NCBI RefSeq assembly: GCF_017368475.1
Contig: NZ_JAFNJE010000017.1
Span: 1 to 43,160, forward strand
Source of the DNA: Alteromonas sp. 5E99-2
Lineage (GTDB): Bacteria > Pseudomonadota > Gammaproteobacteria > Enterobacterales > Alteromonadaceae
DNA: 43,160 nucleotides
Direction: 5' to 3'
The notes under the pieces: generated by a model
Seen by the model: only the letters and a program-made list of their open reading frames with translations
Databases searched by the model: none
What the model was told of the DNA's origin: nothing
Program-made: the position numbers and the translations under genes
Part shown: positions 15,274 to 23,626 of the stretch, one piece after another
Position numbering within the stretch: position 1 is the first letter of the stretch
Layout of the letters: the number at the start of each line of letters is the position of its first letter

Positions 15274-15764
15274 AATTAACTATGCCACTACATGAAGTTC
15301 CCGTTGGTTGTATATTGGCTATCCTGCAATGTCTTACTGTGAATTTGAGAGTGGCTTATATTATTGGAGAGGTGCTTGAATTTACCCATAAAGAAGCGGC
15401 TTATATATTAAATTTATCGCCGGTAACTTACCGGAAGCAAATTTCAAGAGCAAAGCAACTGGTTACCCATTTCATGACATCAAATTGCGGTCTAATTGCC
15501 GCTTCGAATGACTGCCGGTGCCATAAGCGGGTATCACAGGCGAGCAAACTGGGGAGAGTAAATAAAGAGCGTTTACTCTTTACAACATCGCATACAGAAG
15601 CGAATGAGTTTCCAGAAGTCTTAGAGCAAATTCGAAAATTAGAGTACGCACAACGAACAGCGGCGCTTTTTCGTGCTCAAAATCTCGTCGTACAGAATGG
15701 TGATTTTAGCGGGTGGTTACAAAAATTACTCAGTCAACATTATAAAACTGATATAGCTGAATAG
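15274..15764 (+). pseudogene. ECF-type sigma-70 factor, C-terminal remnant
   Basis: The frame reads EVPVGCILAILQCL, then LRVAYIIGEVLEFTHKEAAYIL and SPVTYRKQISRAK, which is region 4 of ECF sigma factors (promoter -35 recognition). It is followed by a C-terminal extension with a CRCHKRV Cys cluster, known from one group of ECF proteins. Region 2 and the linker are missing because the decayed IS3 element ends at 15273. An in-frame ATG inside the IS tip (15267) could allow a short protein, but without region 2 it could not bind core polymerase normally. It may have controlled the neighbouring SMP-30-like gene; that is a guess. Confidence 0.8.
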
Positions 15765-15782
15765 CTTGCTGTTTGTTATTAA

Positions 15783-15821
15783 ATTACCAGTGAACAATAC
15801 TGCTCACTGGTAATTTTTTTC
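15783..15821. terminator. Bidirectional rho-independent terminator
   Basis: ATTACCAGTGA (15783-15793) pairs perfectly with TCACTGGTAAT (15804-15814), then seven T on the plus strand. It serves the convergent sigma remnant and the SMP-30-like gene. Confidence 0.9.
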
Positions 15822-15822
15822 A

Positions 15823-16695
15823 TCACAGTTTATAAGCTGATACTTTAGCGCCCATTAAGTAAGGAACGATCAGCAAGTTCTGCTCTTTTATGTAAAAAAA
15901 GTCTGCTGAAGATGGAGACGCAAGTTTATGGGTTTCTTTGACTTTTCCTTTTGTATTAATAACTAATAGTTCGCCTTTTATAAAGTCAGTTACAAAGAAG
16001 TCCTTTTTATTAACCTTATGAATACCGTCTAGATTCATCCAAGGAGTACCGCTGTTGAGTACTTCGATTTTTTTACTCTTTAACGATACTTTTAAAAATG
16101 TACCTGAGGTATCTGTAGTAAAGTCGGCTTTTGGGTTGGTTCCCCATGTACTGACATACAAATAACCATTGGATACAAATAATCCGTTGGGGAAATTAAG
16201 CTCTTTATCATCTAGCCAAAGTTCTAATTTGTGATCTTTCAGTTTATAAATTTTACTTCCCAACCAATCAGACACGAAAACCGTGCCGTCGTCGGTGACA
16301 TCTAAACCATTTAAAACCTTAGATGATGGCGCTGGATATCGAGCCGTTATTTCTCCGCTATCAACATCAATAACCACCAGATCGCCCACATCTGCAACGT
16401 AGAGTTTATTGCCATGTAAATCCATTCCTTTTGGTGAACTCAAGCCCTTAACCCACTCAATTTTGGGGTTAGAGCCGTCAGCATTCATTACGCCTACTGA
16501 CCCATTGTTATCTCGTTCAATAGGCCCGCCATTGATATTCGACACATAAATTTTTTGCCGTCTTTCGTCGTATACAACGGACTCTGGCATTTTAAACCCT
16601 TCGGTTTCCCAAATAGGAGTTAGTGTCTTTGCATAAATACTGGTGCCAGTAGCAAGTAGTGATAGAAACGTTAATGATTTTAAAAGTGAACCCAT
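15823..16695 (-). CDS. SMP-30/gluconolactonase-like periplasmic beta-propeller protein
   Basis: A 290-aa secreted protein: signal peptide about residues 1-22 (ending IYA) and then a six-bladed propeller pattern of repeats such as PESVVYDERRQKIYVSN, LNGLDVTDDGTVFVSD and PNGLFVSNGYLYVST. These fit the SMP-30/LRE-like or NHL-like family, in which a central metal site may hydrolyse lactones. I cannot point to all metal ligands, and the substrate is unknown. It faces a regulator gene across a region with two inverted repeats, and the sigma remnant lies on its other side, which suggests a once-regulated local stress or sugar function. Confidence 0.75.
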   Translation of the reverse strand: MGSLLKSLTFLSLLATGTSIYAKTLTPIWETEGFKMPESVVYDERRQKIYVSNINGGPIERDNNGSVGVMNADGSNPKIEWVKGLSSPKGMDLHGNKLYVADVGDLVVIDVDSGEITARYPAPSSKVLNGLDVTDDGTVFVSDWLGSKIYKLKDHKLELWLDDKELNFPNGLFVSNGYLYVSTWGTNPKADFTTDTSGTFLKVSLKSKKIEVLNSGTPWMNLDGIHKVNKKDFFVTDFIKGELLVINTKGKVKETHKLASPSSADFFYIKEQNLLIVPYLMGAKVSAYKL

Positions 16696-16750
16696 GATTA
16701 TTCCTCGATATGTAGATGAGTAGTAAAAAACAGAGGGGTAGGTTATATTT

Positions 16751-16820
16751 AGTCCCTAAGTTATCAATTGAATATTCAAAGGGGACTTTAGTTGTCACCT
16801 TTTTCTTGGTTTTGGTGACA
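16751..16820. promoter_or_regulatory. Two inverted repeats in the divergent promoter region
   Basis: AGTCCC at 16751-16756 mirrors GGGACT at 16782-16787. TGTCACC at 16793-16799 mirrors GGTGACA at 16814-16820. Both lie between the SMP-30-like gene and the HTH regulator. Each could be an operator of that regulator. Confidence 0.4.
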
Positions 16821-16889
16821 TAGGCTGACGTTTTGAGTCGTGGTTTTATTCAATCGCGTGTTTTCAGGTAAAAATTTTGAAGGTGAACT

Positions 16890-17699
16890 ATGCAAACTAT
16901 CGGTGTAGAAATTGTTGATGCGTTAAAAATAGCAATGAAATCGAGAGGCGTAACATATAAGCACGTGGCAGAAAAATTAGGGGTATCTGAAAAAACAATA
17001 AAACGCTTGTTTAAAGATAAAGACTGCCACCTTTCACGATTAAATGAGATATGCGAAATCATAGGCTTATCTATTTATGATTTATTAGATTTTGCCAGAC
17101 GCCATACTGAGCCTAGGGTTAAATTAGAAGAATACCAAGAGCTATTTTTGAAGAATAACCGGCTGCATTTTTATTTTCTGTTCTTTTTATCGGTGGGTTA
17201 TACGCCAGCTCAAATTCAAAAAGAGTATAAGTTGTCAGATTTGAGTCTATTCAAATACTTAAGAGATCTAGACCGTCAGCAGTTTATTGAGTTGGGGGAG
17301 TACAATCGTTATCGCTTGTTGATTGAAGGTAAATTACTTATGCGGCTTCACGGCCCATTACACGACACATTAAAAGACGTTAACGAAATGTTCTTACGGC
17401 ATGTTTTAGATCATAATAAAAGTTCACGGTCGGCTTTCGACAGCAGCTTTCGGTATATGACGGTAGAAAACATGCAAGAAATGATGCGTGATTATGACTC
17501 GATTACGCAGAAATACCGCAAAATCGCCCATCAAGACGAAGCTGTGATGCCCAGAGAGCAATTGATACCGGTTAAATGGAGTACTCTAATTGCGCATTTC
17601 GATATTTGTGGTGTGTGGCCTTTGAAAGAACACCCTGAAGAGCAATTATCGAATAACGTTGTTGATCATTTAGGAAGGTTAAAAGGAAGTCGAATGTGA
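16890..17699 (+). CDS. Cro/CI-type helix-turn-helix regulator with unknown C-terminal domain
   Basis: A 269-aa cytoplasmic protein. Residues about 8-65 form an XRE-type HTH (RGVTYKHVAEKLGVSEKTIKRLF). The remainder is an all-helical domain with no recognised ligand-binding motif but a second winged-helix-like stretch (YTPAQIQKEYKLSDLSLFKYLRDLDRQQFIEL, quoted here by its start and end: residues about 110-140). Proteins of this layout are common single-gene regulators in Alteromonadales. It is divergent from the SMP-30-like gene, so control of that gene and of itself is likely. AAGG lies 6 bases before the ATG. Confidence 0.8.
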   Translation: MQTIGVEIVDALKIAMKSRGVTYKHVAEKLGVSEKTIKRLFKDKDCHLSRLNEICEIIGLSIYDLLDFARRHTEPRVKLEEYQELFLKNNRLHFYFLFFLSVGYTPAQIQKEYKLSDLSLFKYLRDLDRQQFIELGEYNRYRLLIEGKLLMRLHGPLHDTLKDVNEMFLRHVLDHNKSSRSAFDSSFRYMTVENMQEMMRDYDSITQKYRKIAHQDEAVMPREQLIPVKWSTLIAHFDICGVWPLKEHPEEQLSNNVVDHLGRLKGSRM

Positions 17700-17704
17700 A
17701 CTTC

Positions 17705-17745
17705 ACCTCAACCAATAGCTAATATTGATTGAGGTTCTTTAGTCT
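17705..17745 (+). terminator. Likely terminator of the HTH regulator gene
   Basis: ACCTCAACCAAT (17705-17716) pairs with ATTGATTGAGGT (17724-17735) with one mismatch, followed by a T-rich stretch. Confidence 0.6.
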
Positions 17746-17819
17746 TTTCGATTTCCAGCTATTATTCTGTTGAATAATTAACTAATGAAATGAGTATAAG
17801 TATCTTAAAACTGAGTGAT

Positions 17820-18563
17820 TTAAAAAGCGATAGGGCCGCCAGTGACTTGTAGGGGCTCTAGTTCGCCTTTGCGCGTAACCCAAGCCGCAATGGCTAAGTT
17901 TTCATCTGTAGAAGGCGGCTGTATTTCAGTTTCCCAATTTCCATCTGTGGAGTCGATGGAATGATGTGCAAGTACAATGAAGTTTTCATCCAGCGTTCTA
18001 TTTCTATTTTCGCCTGAGTGTACGTGTGTGGACAAATCCATGCCCAAATACGCAATATTGAGCGACAAGGTTTCGTAATTTTTAGCCAGTTCATCACCAA
18101 AGAATGCACTTACTTTATTTTCTTCAATTGTGACTTTTAGTTGGGGAGCAGTATCTTGAATCAGTGGTATTTGTCTGCGTTTAAAAAAGCCCGTCCACTC
18201 TTGTCCTTGAACGAAAAAACCTGGGGTATACACTGACGATGCTAAACCTTGGCGTTTGAATTGGCGCTGCCTTGAAGAATATTCAGCTGAGGAATAGGGG
18301 TCTTTCCAACCTAGGTAATCCCAATAATCTACATGAAAAACAACAGGAACCACTTTGTCCCAAAGTAAAGGCGAATCACTGAGCTTGTTTAAATAACGCT
18401 GTGCAGGTGGACAACTGCTGCAGCCTTGAGATGAATACAGCTCAACTAATTGTACTTTTTCAGTACCACTGGTGAAGGTGTGAGTGTTGTTTTCCTCCAA
18501 CGCAGACGCCATATTCACTGTTACTGCACATAGAAGTAGCGTTATTTTGGACAATGCTTTCAT
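17820..18563 (-). CDS. DUF1223 thioredoxin-fold periplasmic protein
   Basis: I start at the ATG at 18563 because AGGTG stands 8 bases upstream; the GTG at 18572 and ATG at 18569 lie too close to it. The 247-aa product has a signal peptide (MKALSKITLLLCAVTVNMASA) and the family hallmark VELYSSQGCSSCPPA, a CxxC thioredoxin-like active site (CSSC). It also has the conserved FHVDYWDYLGWKDPYSS segment. DUF1223 proteins are of unknown function; the CxxC suggests redox work in the periplasm. It follows the metalloprotease gene on the same strand with 75 bases between. Confidence 0.9.
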   Translation of the reverse strand: MKALSKITLLLCAVTVNMASALEENNTHTFTSGTEKVQLVELYSSQGCSSCPPAQRYLNKLSDSPLLWDKVVPVVFHVDYWDYLGWKDPYSSAEYSSRQRQFKRQGLASSVYTPGFFVQGQEWTGFFKRRQIPLIQDTAPQLKVTIEENKVSAFFGDELAKNYETLSLNIAYLGMDLSTHVHSGENRNRTLDENFIVLAHHSIDSTDGNWETEIQPPSTDENLAIAAWVTRKGELEPLQVTGGPIAF

Positions 18564-18638
18564 AGACATCACACCTAAATTAATTTGCTTAGTTTAGATA
18601 TCTTGATGCAGGAGGCCGAAAAAAGCCTCGCAAATTTG

Positions 18639-20996
18639 TCACAGTTTTGTTCTAAACTGTAATCGTCTTACTAGCACCGCCCCAAATAACAATAATATCC
18701 CGTAGCTAATCGTACCGCCTCCGCCTGATGAGTCACCTGTGTTTGGAGTAGGAGCAGGCGCTGCTGGTGTTTGATCAGGATCTGCATTCACTACAAGAGT
18801 TAAACTTGACTGCAAAGGGTCTACTGGGGTTGATGTAATTTGAATCGGCACACTCACATCGTTAGGCAAATTGATGTCGTTGATAATAAAGGAAACGTTG
18901 CGTGTTACGCGGTCGCCATCATCAAATGAAAACGTCAGCCCTTGGGCGGGAATAAGAACTTGGTTATTTACAACGACTTCATTTACAAAAAGGTTTACTT
19001 CAAGCTCGTTGTCACCGTCTGGATTTCTTTCAACACTGATAAAGAAGTTCCCTACGTCATCTGAAATCGTTGGACTATCTGTCGTCAAAAAGGGTTCGCC
19101 AGGTACGTCGGTTAGTAAGGTAAAAGAGAGTGTTGGAGCCTCTACATCTAGCCCTTCTGATGATAATGTTAGGGTTATGTCGGTATCTTGCTCAATAACT
19201 GTTTCAGTTAGTGGAATTTCTACAATGGCGATGGACTGATCGACATCAAAAGCGATGATGAAATTTTCATCTTGCACTGCAACGCCATCCCCATCAACGT
19301 TTACCACGGCTATTGCTTCAGTATCTAGATTTGTGTCGCGAATTAAGGTGACATTGACGAAGTTTCGATTGTTTTTAAACTCTGTTTCATCAAGTGGAAC
19401 AAAGCTCAATTGGCCTGATGTGGTTAACGAGTCGTTGTCGACGACTAACACACCTTCCTCATCGACTGAATTAAACCCTTCATACAATACCGCTTGCATC
19501 ATTTCTGTGGATTCTTCCAATTCATCATCTACCGGAGTAATGAAAAATGTTTTTTCAGTTTCCCCATCAGCAAATAAGACAAACTGAAGTGTTCTGTTCA
19601 TTTCTTCAGGCAACATGGGACGGATAAAGTCACCGTTCGAATCAAGATCGTTAGGCACGAACTCTAGCTTATACAAGAGTTCGCCGTCTGTACCAGAAGT
19701 GCGTTCTAACACCACAGGCACACCTTGGGCTTCAGTGGTTATGGCATTATCTACTCGCAGACTTACGCTACCCGCTTGGCCATCAATGCCGTTTAAAATG
19801 GCTACGTTTGCACTACTTTGGATAACATTCCCTGCAACGGGAAAACGCAAATCTACTCGAGCTGTTTCTGTGCTTTCTGGAATAGCATCTCTGACAATAG
19901 GAAAACCCACCGACGCTAAGCTTTCATTTGGGGCAAACGTCAGGGTTTGATAGTTATCAAAAAAATCCATATCGGCTTGTGCAGTGATGCCTGTTAGCAA
20001 TACTTGTACACTCGTGCTTGAGGCTAAATTTCCCGAGCGGGAAAGGGTAACAACCAGTTCTCCGTCGTTTTCGTTGACAGTGTATTGTGTCTCTGTAAGG
20101 CTAACACTGGACGCGCTTTCTGGCGCCACTCCGAAATTTTCTACATTCGAAGAAAATGCATTAATATTTCTGGTGTTATCGGCAACACCTAACTCTCCGC
20201 AAAATTCATTGCCTTGTTGAATTTCAGGGTTAGAGTAGGTTTCAGTATTCGCTAAGCTTACTGTGGAATACAAAAGTGTACGCTGGCCACTGCACTCTGT
20301 TGCATGGTTGTCTCGAGTTGACGTTGGGTCGTCAGCCCGTTCATGGCCACCACTGAAGTTATGACCAATTTCATGAGCAAAAGTGATGCGTCTAACGTCT
20401 TGGCCTAAATCAAATGATACCGATAGCGGACCTTGTAAAAAGGCGATTCCGGCAAAGCTGGGGGTTTCAGTATCAAAACCTACATCGATAAGTGCATACA
20501 AGTCTGTACCAGAGTTTTCAATAATTTCGCTTTCCGGGGTTGAAGAACCATTGAATAACGCACTAAAGGTCACGTCTTGAAAAGCCGTTTGAATATTGGT
20601 GTCAGGAAAAAATTCGCTGTCGCCTCTGTTTTGAGTGTCAGGAATGGAGGTGGCAGGGTGTACGCCGATTAAATTGAGTTCAACACTGATATCTGAATCT
20701 AAAAATGCTTGGTTAGTGAAGGAAACCATATCTTCAATGCGCTCTATAACTTCATCAGCGCCCAAGTAAAAGCCATATTGGTTGCGGTAAAATACAACAA
20801 TATCTACCGTTTCTAAGGTGGTTGCTTGAGCAACAATAGGAGTGGGTGTTTGAGTTTTATTTCTGTTTTTTAACCAAGCTTGTGCTTCAGCGCTCATTTT
20901 TATGGTGTCATCGCCATAATAAACAGTGTCGTCGGTTTGCCCTAATGTTTGGAATGCAGAAACCGTAGCGGCAATGCTATAAAAAATATTTTTCAT
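18639..20996 (-). CDS. Secreted reprolysin-like metalloprotease with Calx-beta-type repeats and GlyGly-CTERM
   Basis: A 785-aa protein. After a signal peptide (about residues 1-20), a metzincin catalytic domain (about 60-290) shows the full zinc motif HEIGHNFSGGH (208-218: H208, E209, H212, H218). Downstream are repeated acidic beta-sandwich units of Calx-beta type (for example YTVNENDGELVVTLSRSG near 305). The C-terminus has a Ser/Gly linker SSGGGG, a membrane helix and an Arg-containing tail (VRRLQFRTKL). That is the GlyGly-CTERM sorting signal cut by rhombosortase and linked to type II secretion. The product is thus a cell-surface or secreted protease. The rhombosortase gene is not in this window. 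Confidence 0.88.
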   Translation of the reverse strand: MKNIFYSIAATVSAFQTLGQTDDTVYYGDDTIKMSAEAQAWLKNRNKTQTPTPIVAQATTLETVDIVVFYRNQYGFYLGADEVIERIEDMVSFTNQAFLDSDISVELNLIGVHPATSIPDTQNRGDSEFFPDTNIQTAFQDVTFSALFNGSSTPESEIIENSGTDLYALIDVGFDTETPSFAGIAFLQGPLSVSFDLGQDVRRITFAHEIGHNFSGGHERADDPTSTRDNHATECSGQRTLLYSTVSLANTETYSNPEIQQGNEFCGELGVADNTRNINAFSSNVENFGVAPESASSVSLTETQYTVNENDGELVVTLSRSGNLASSTSVQVLLTGITAQADMDFFDNYQTLTFAPNESLASVGFPIVRDAIPESTETARVDLRFPVAGNVIQSSANVAILNGIDGQAGSVSLRVDNAITTEAQGVPVVLERTSGTDGELLYKLEFVPNDLDSNGDFIRPMLPEEMNRTLQFVLFADGETEKTFFITPVDDELEESTEMMQAVLYEGFNSVDEEGVLVVDNDSLTTSGQLSFVPLDETEFKNNRNFVNVTLIRDTNLDTEAIAVVNVDGDGVAVQDENFIIAFDVDQSIAIVEIPLTETVIEQDTDITLTLSSEGLDVEAPTLSFTLLTDVPGEPFLTTDSPTISDDVGNFFISVERNPDGDNELEVNLFVNEVVVNNQVLIPAQGLTFSFDDGDRVTRNVSFIINDINLPNDVSVPIQITSTPVDPLQSSLTLVVNADPDQTPAAPAPTPNTGDSSGGGGTISYGILLLFGAVLVRRLQFRTKL

Positions 20997-21154
20997 ATTA
21001 GTGAACGCCCTGAATATTCAGACTAGCCAGTATTGAATTTAAATTAACTGTTAAATAGACCTATACCTAACCATAAATATTTCAGCAAGGTCGACAGGGG
21101 CCATTGTCTACTTAGTCTAAAAACTAAGTGTAATTAATTTCTTCATTTAAACGT

Positions 21155-21766
21155 TTATAGCGGTGGTAATAACACGACTTTTTCAAGTACTAAAGGTTCA
21201 ACTGGCGCATTGGGTAAACGCAATAACGGCAGATAGTGTGTTTCAACCGCACCCATAGCATCAAGTACTTCCGAGCCTGATGTTACCGTTCCGAAAACCG
21301 TGTAGCCCCAGTTTCTGCCAGGATTAAGGCTGTCGTTGTCGGCTAGGTTGAAATAAAACTGGCGATTGGCAGAGTGAGGATCAGCTTGCCTAGCCATGGC
21401 AATGGTGTAGGCGTCATTTTTTAAGCCATTACCAGATTCGTTAAAAATCTCTCCAAAATCGGGTTTCGATTGGTATTCCAATCCATAGCCACCACCTTGA
21501 ACAACAAAATTAGCTACGATGCGGTGGAACACCGTATTGTCGAAAAGACGCTTATCGATGTAACGCAAAAAATTGTTTACTGTAATTGGCGCTTTGTATC
21601 TGTCGAGTTCTACTGTGATCACGCCCATGTTCGTGTGCATTTCAATACGTGGAAACAAAACGTCGGGTTGAATTTCAGAGCCATCTTCTTTTTTTGCAGC
21701 ATAACAAGATACTGAAATAGTAAGTGCTAACAAACTCACTAGAATTCTGTTGATAATATTTTTCAT
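21155..21766 (-). CDS. Cyclophilin-type peptidyl-prolyl isomerase, exported
   Basis: A 203-aa protein with a signal peptide (about residues 1-23, ending CYAA) and a single cyclophilin domain: VELDRYKAPITVNNFLRY, FHRIVANFVVQGGGY (with the catalytic Arg), ANRQFYFNL and the closing YTVFGTVTSGSEVLD. It catalyses cis-trans isomerisation of prolyl bonds, probably in the periplasm like PpiA. It starts 8 bases after the rlmG stop on the same strand and is likely co-transcribed with it. Confidence 0.92.
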   Translation of the reverse strand: MKNIINRILVSLLALTISVSCYAAKKEDGSEIQPDVLFPRIEMHTNMGVITVELDRYKAPITVNNFLRYIDKRLFDNTVFHRIVANFVVQGGGYGLEYQSKPDFGEIFNESGNGLKNDAYTIAMARQADPHSANRQFYFNLADNDSLNPGRNWGYTVFGTVTSGSEVLDAMGAVETHYLPLLRLPNAPVEPLVLEKVVLLPPL

Positions 21767-21774
21767 TGGTATTC

Positions 21775-22956
21775 CTATCTTTTTACTACTTCTAAAATGA
21801 CAAATTTAGCGTTACTCGCGACTATTTTTGTACCACCAAATACCCGTTTTAGTTTCTCGTGATAATCAAGGTGTCGATTACCTACAACCAAAAATTTCCC
21901 GCCTTTTTTTAAGCACGCTTTAGCATCGTTAAACATTTGCCATGCGATGTGATCAGTCAATGTATTTTGCTGATGAAAGGGCGGATTACATAGTATTCGA
22001 TCAAAATTGTGGGTGTAAATGGATTTGGTCGCAGATTCCAAGCAATTATCCACAAGATAATGTGTTTGCTCTAGTTTGTCGGGTATATTCTCTATTACTG
22101 CTCGTTTTGCCGATTCAACGGCCATATAAGATTCGTCAGCGAAAGTAACCTGAGAGTTATGAGATTGCACTAAAGTTACTAGCCCTAACACGCCATTTCC
22201 ACAGCCTAAATCAAGGATGTTTTCGTCGTTAAACGGCGGTAAATTATCCAACATAAAACGAGCGCCAATATCTAAACTTTTGGCAGCGAATACGTTTGCT
22301 AAATTACATAAAGTTAAAGAGTTACCGGTATAGCTTTTGTCAATGCTCCAACGTCTATCAGTATGGTTAAAAGATGCTGCGTTTAGTTTAGATAATGCTG
22401 GCGTGCAAAAAATCAATCGGGATTTCTTAACGGCTAGTGATGTGGTTGTTTTACCCAGCACAGTGTCGAATTGAGTGAGAATAGACGAGGTGACAGCTTT
22501 GGTTTTCCCAAAAGCAATGACTTGAGACTTGTCAGTCACATGGTGTGTCAACTGAGTCAGTATGTGTTGTAAGTAGTGATTACTTTTGGGCAACTTTAAA
22601 AGTACAGTATCGAAGTTGCCTTCTAGAGGCGTAATACTATTCACAATAGAAAAAGTCGCGTTTAATTCATTTCGTTTAAGGTTATCTTGCAGCGCTAAAT
22701 GCCCGATATGAGAATCAGATTGCCATACGGAGTTGTCATCTATAACGTCAGATAACCCACAGCCCAATGCGCCAAATTCGTCATTTAAAATGAGTACGCG
22801 GCCTAGAGCTTGAGACTCAAGCTTGTTTTGCTCCGCTAGGTAATTGAGTACCAGTTCATCTTCAGAGCCCCACGCTTGTAAGCTAGGGTGTTGAGCCTTT
22901 GATGGGTAGCGCATTAATTCTAGTGTTCGGTTTGCCGCCGAAAATGTAGTATTCAT
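21775..22956 (-). CDS. rlmG: 23S rRNA (guanine-1835-N2)-methyltransferase RlmG
   Basis: A 393-aa protein close to E. coli RlmG in length and layout. The N-terminal half is a degenerate methyltransferase-like domain (LILNDEFGALGC). The C-terminal half is the active domain with the AdoMet site ILDLGCGNGVLGL and the catalytic NPPFHQQ, which is shared by RsmC and RlmG. RlmG rather than RsmC is favoured by the start (LELMRYPSKAQHPSLQAW) and the ending NRHLDYHEKLKRVFG. It is divergent from alkB with only 33 bases between the start codons, and leads into the cyclophilin gene. Confidence 0.93.
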   Translation of the reverse strand: MNTTFSAANRTLELMRYPSKAQHPSLQAWGSEDELVLNYLAEQNKLESQALGRVLILNDEFGALGCGLSDVIDDNSVWQSDSHIGHLALQDNLKRNELNATFSIVNSITPLEGNFDTVLLKLPKSNHYLQHILTQLTHHVTDKSQVIAFGKTKAVTSSILTQFDTVLGKTTTSLAVKKSRLIFCTPALSKLNAASFNHTDRRWSIDKSYTGNSLTLCNLANVFAAKSLDIGARFMLDNLPPFNDENILDLGCGNGVLGLVTLVQSHNSQVTFADESYMAVESAKRAVIENIPDKLEQTHYLVDNCLESATKSIYTHNFDRILCNPPFHQQNTLTDHIAWQMFNDAKACLKKGGKFLVVGNRHLDYHEKLKRVFGGTKIVASNAKFVILEVVKR

Positions 22957-22989
22957 AAATCTATTTAATCAGTATTGCGTATCTAGTTT

Positions 22990-23577
22990 ATGTTGAGCAG
23001 AAAAATTCCAATGGCGGATGCCGATGTTCGTTACTATCCAGCTTGGTTTTCACGTAACACAGCAGACGCTTATTATTCTACGTTGAAGTCTGAGCTTTGT
23101 TGGCGACAGGATAGCATTAAACTGTTCGGTAAGCGCATGCAAATTCCTCGTTTACAAGCTTGGTATGGAGACCCCCATTGCCACTACGCTTATTCTGGCC
23201 TTGCTTTAACCCCATTGCCGTTTCACCCTGTGTTATCCAGCATCCGTAAAAAGCTAGAAGAAGAACTTGGCGTTCAATTTAATTGTGTCTTGTGCAACTG
23301 GTATCGGGATGGACAGGACAGCATGAGCCCTCATTCTGATGACGAACCCGAATTGGGGGATAAGCCCACTATCGCTTCGATTACATTTGGGGAAAAACGG
23401 AATTTCGATTTTAAACACAAATTAACAGGTGAAAAATGTAGACTTGGTTTGGAACATGGTAGTCTATTAATTATGGCGGGTGATACGCAAAAGCACTATG
23501 TGCATGGTATTAATAAATCTAAGCGTATCTCAGAACCTCGAATTAATTTAACCTATAGATATATTCATTTTGATTAA
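22990..23577 (+). CDS. alkB: AlkB-like 2-oxoglutarate/Fe(II)-dependent dioxygenase
   Basis: A 195-aa protein that oxidatively removes alkyl groups from DNA or RNA bases. Marks: the nucleotide-recognition region RLQAWYGDPHCHYAYSG, the metal ligands in SPHSDDEPEL (HxD) and a distal His in MAGDTQKHYVHGI, then the 2-oxoglutarate-binding RINLTYR. It resembles ALKBH2/3-type proteins more than the longer E. coli AlkB. The ATG at 22990 has no clear ribosome binding site; a second ATG at 23011 would remove seven residues and fits the family equally well. Confidence 0.88.
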   Translation: MLSRKIPMADADVRYYPAWFSRNTADAYYSTLKSELCWRQDSIKLFGKRMQIPRLQAWYGDPHCHYAYSGLALTPLPFHPVLSSIRKKLEEELGVQFNCVLCNWYRDGQDSMSPHSDDEPELGDKPTIASITFGEKRNFDFKHKLTGEKCRLGLEHGSLLIMAGDTQKHYVHGINKSKRISEPRINLTYRYIHFD

Positions 23578-23626
23578 TTAAGTGCACATTCTAGAGTGAT
23601 TTTTTTGGAAAAGAGTTGTTGTGTAA

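Noticed and set aside
18610-18635. GAGGC/GCCTC hairpin between the protease and DUF1223 genes as a terminator
   Set aside because: Only 5 pairs and no T-run on the minus strand after the stem; too weak to list.
18871-20580. Several plus-strand frames inside the metalloprotease gene
   Set aside because: They are shadows of a long, well-supported gene on the other strand, with Ser/Thr-rich low-complexity translations and no ribosome binding sites.
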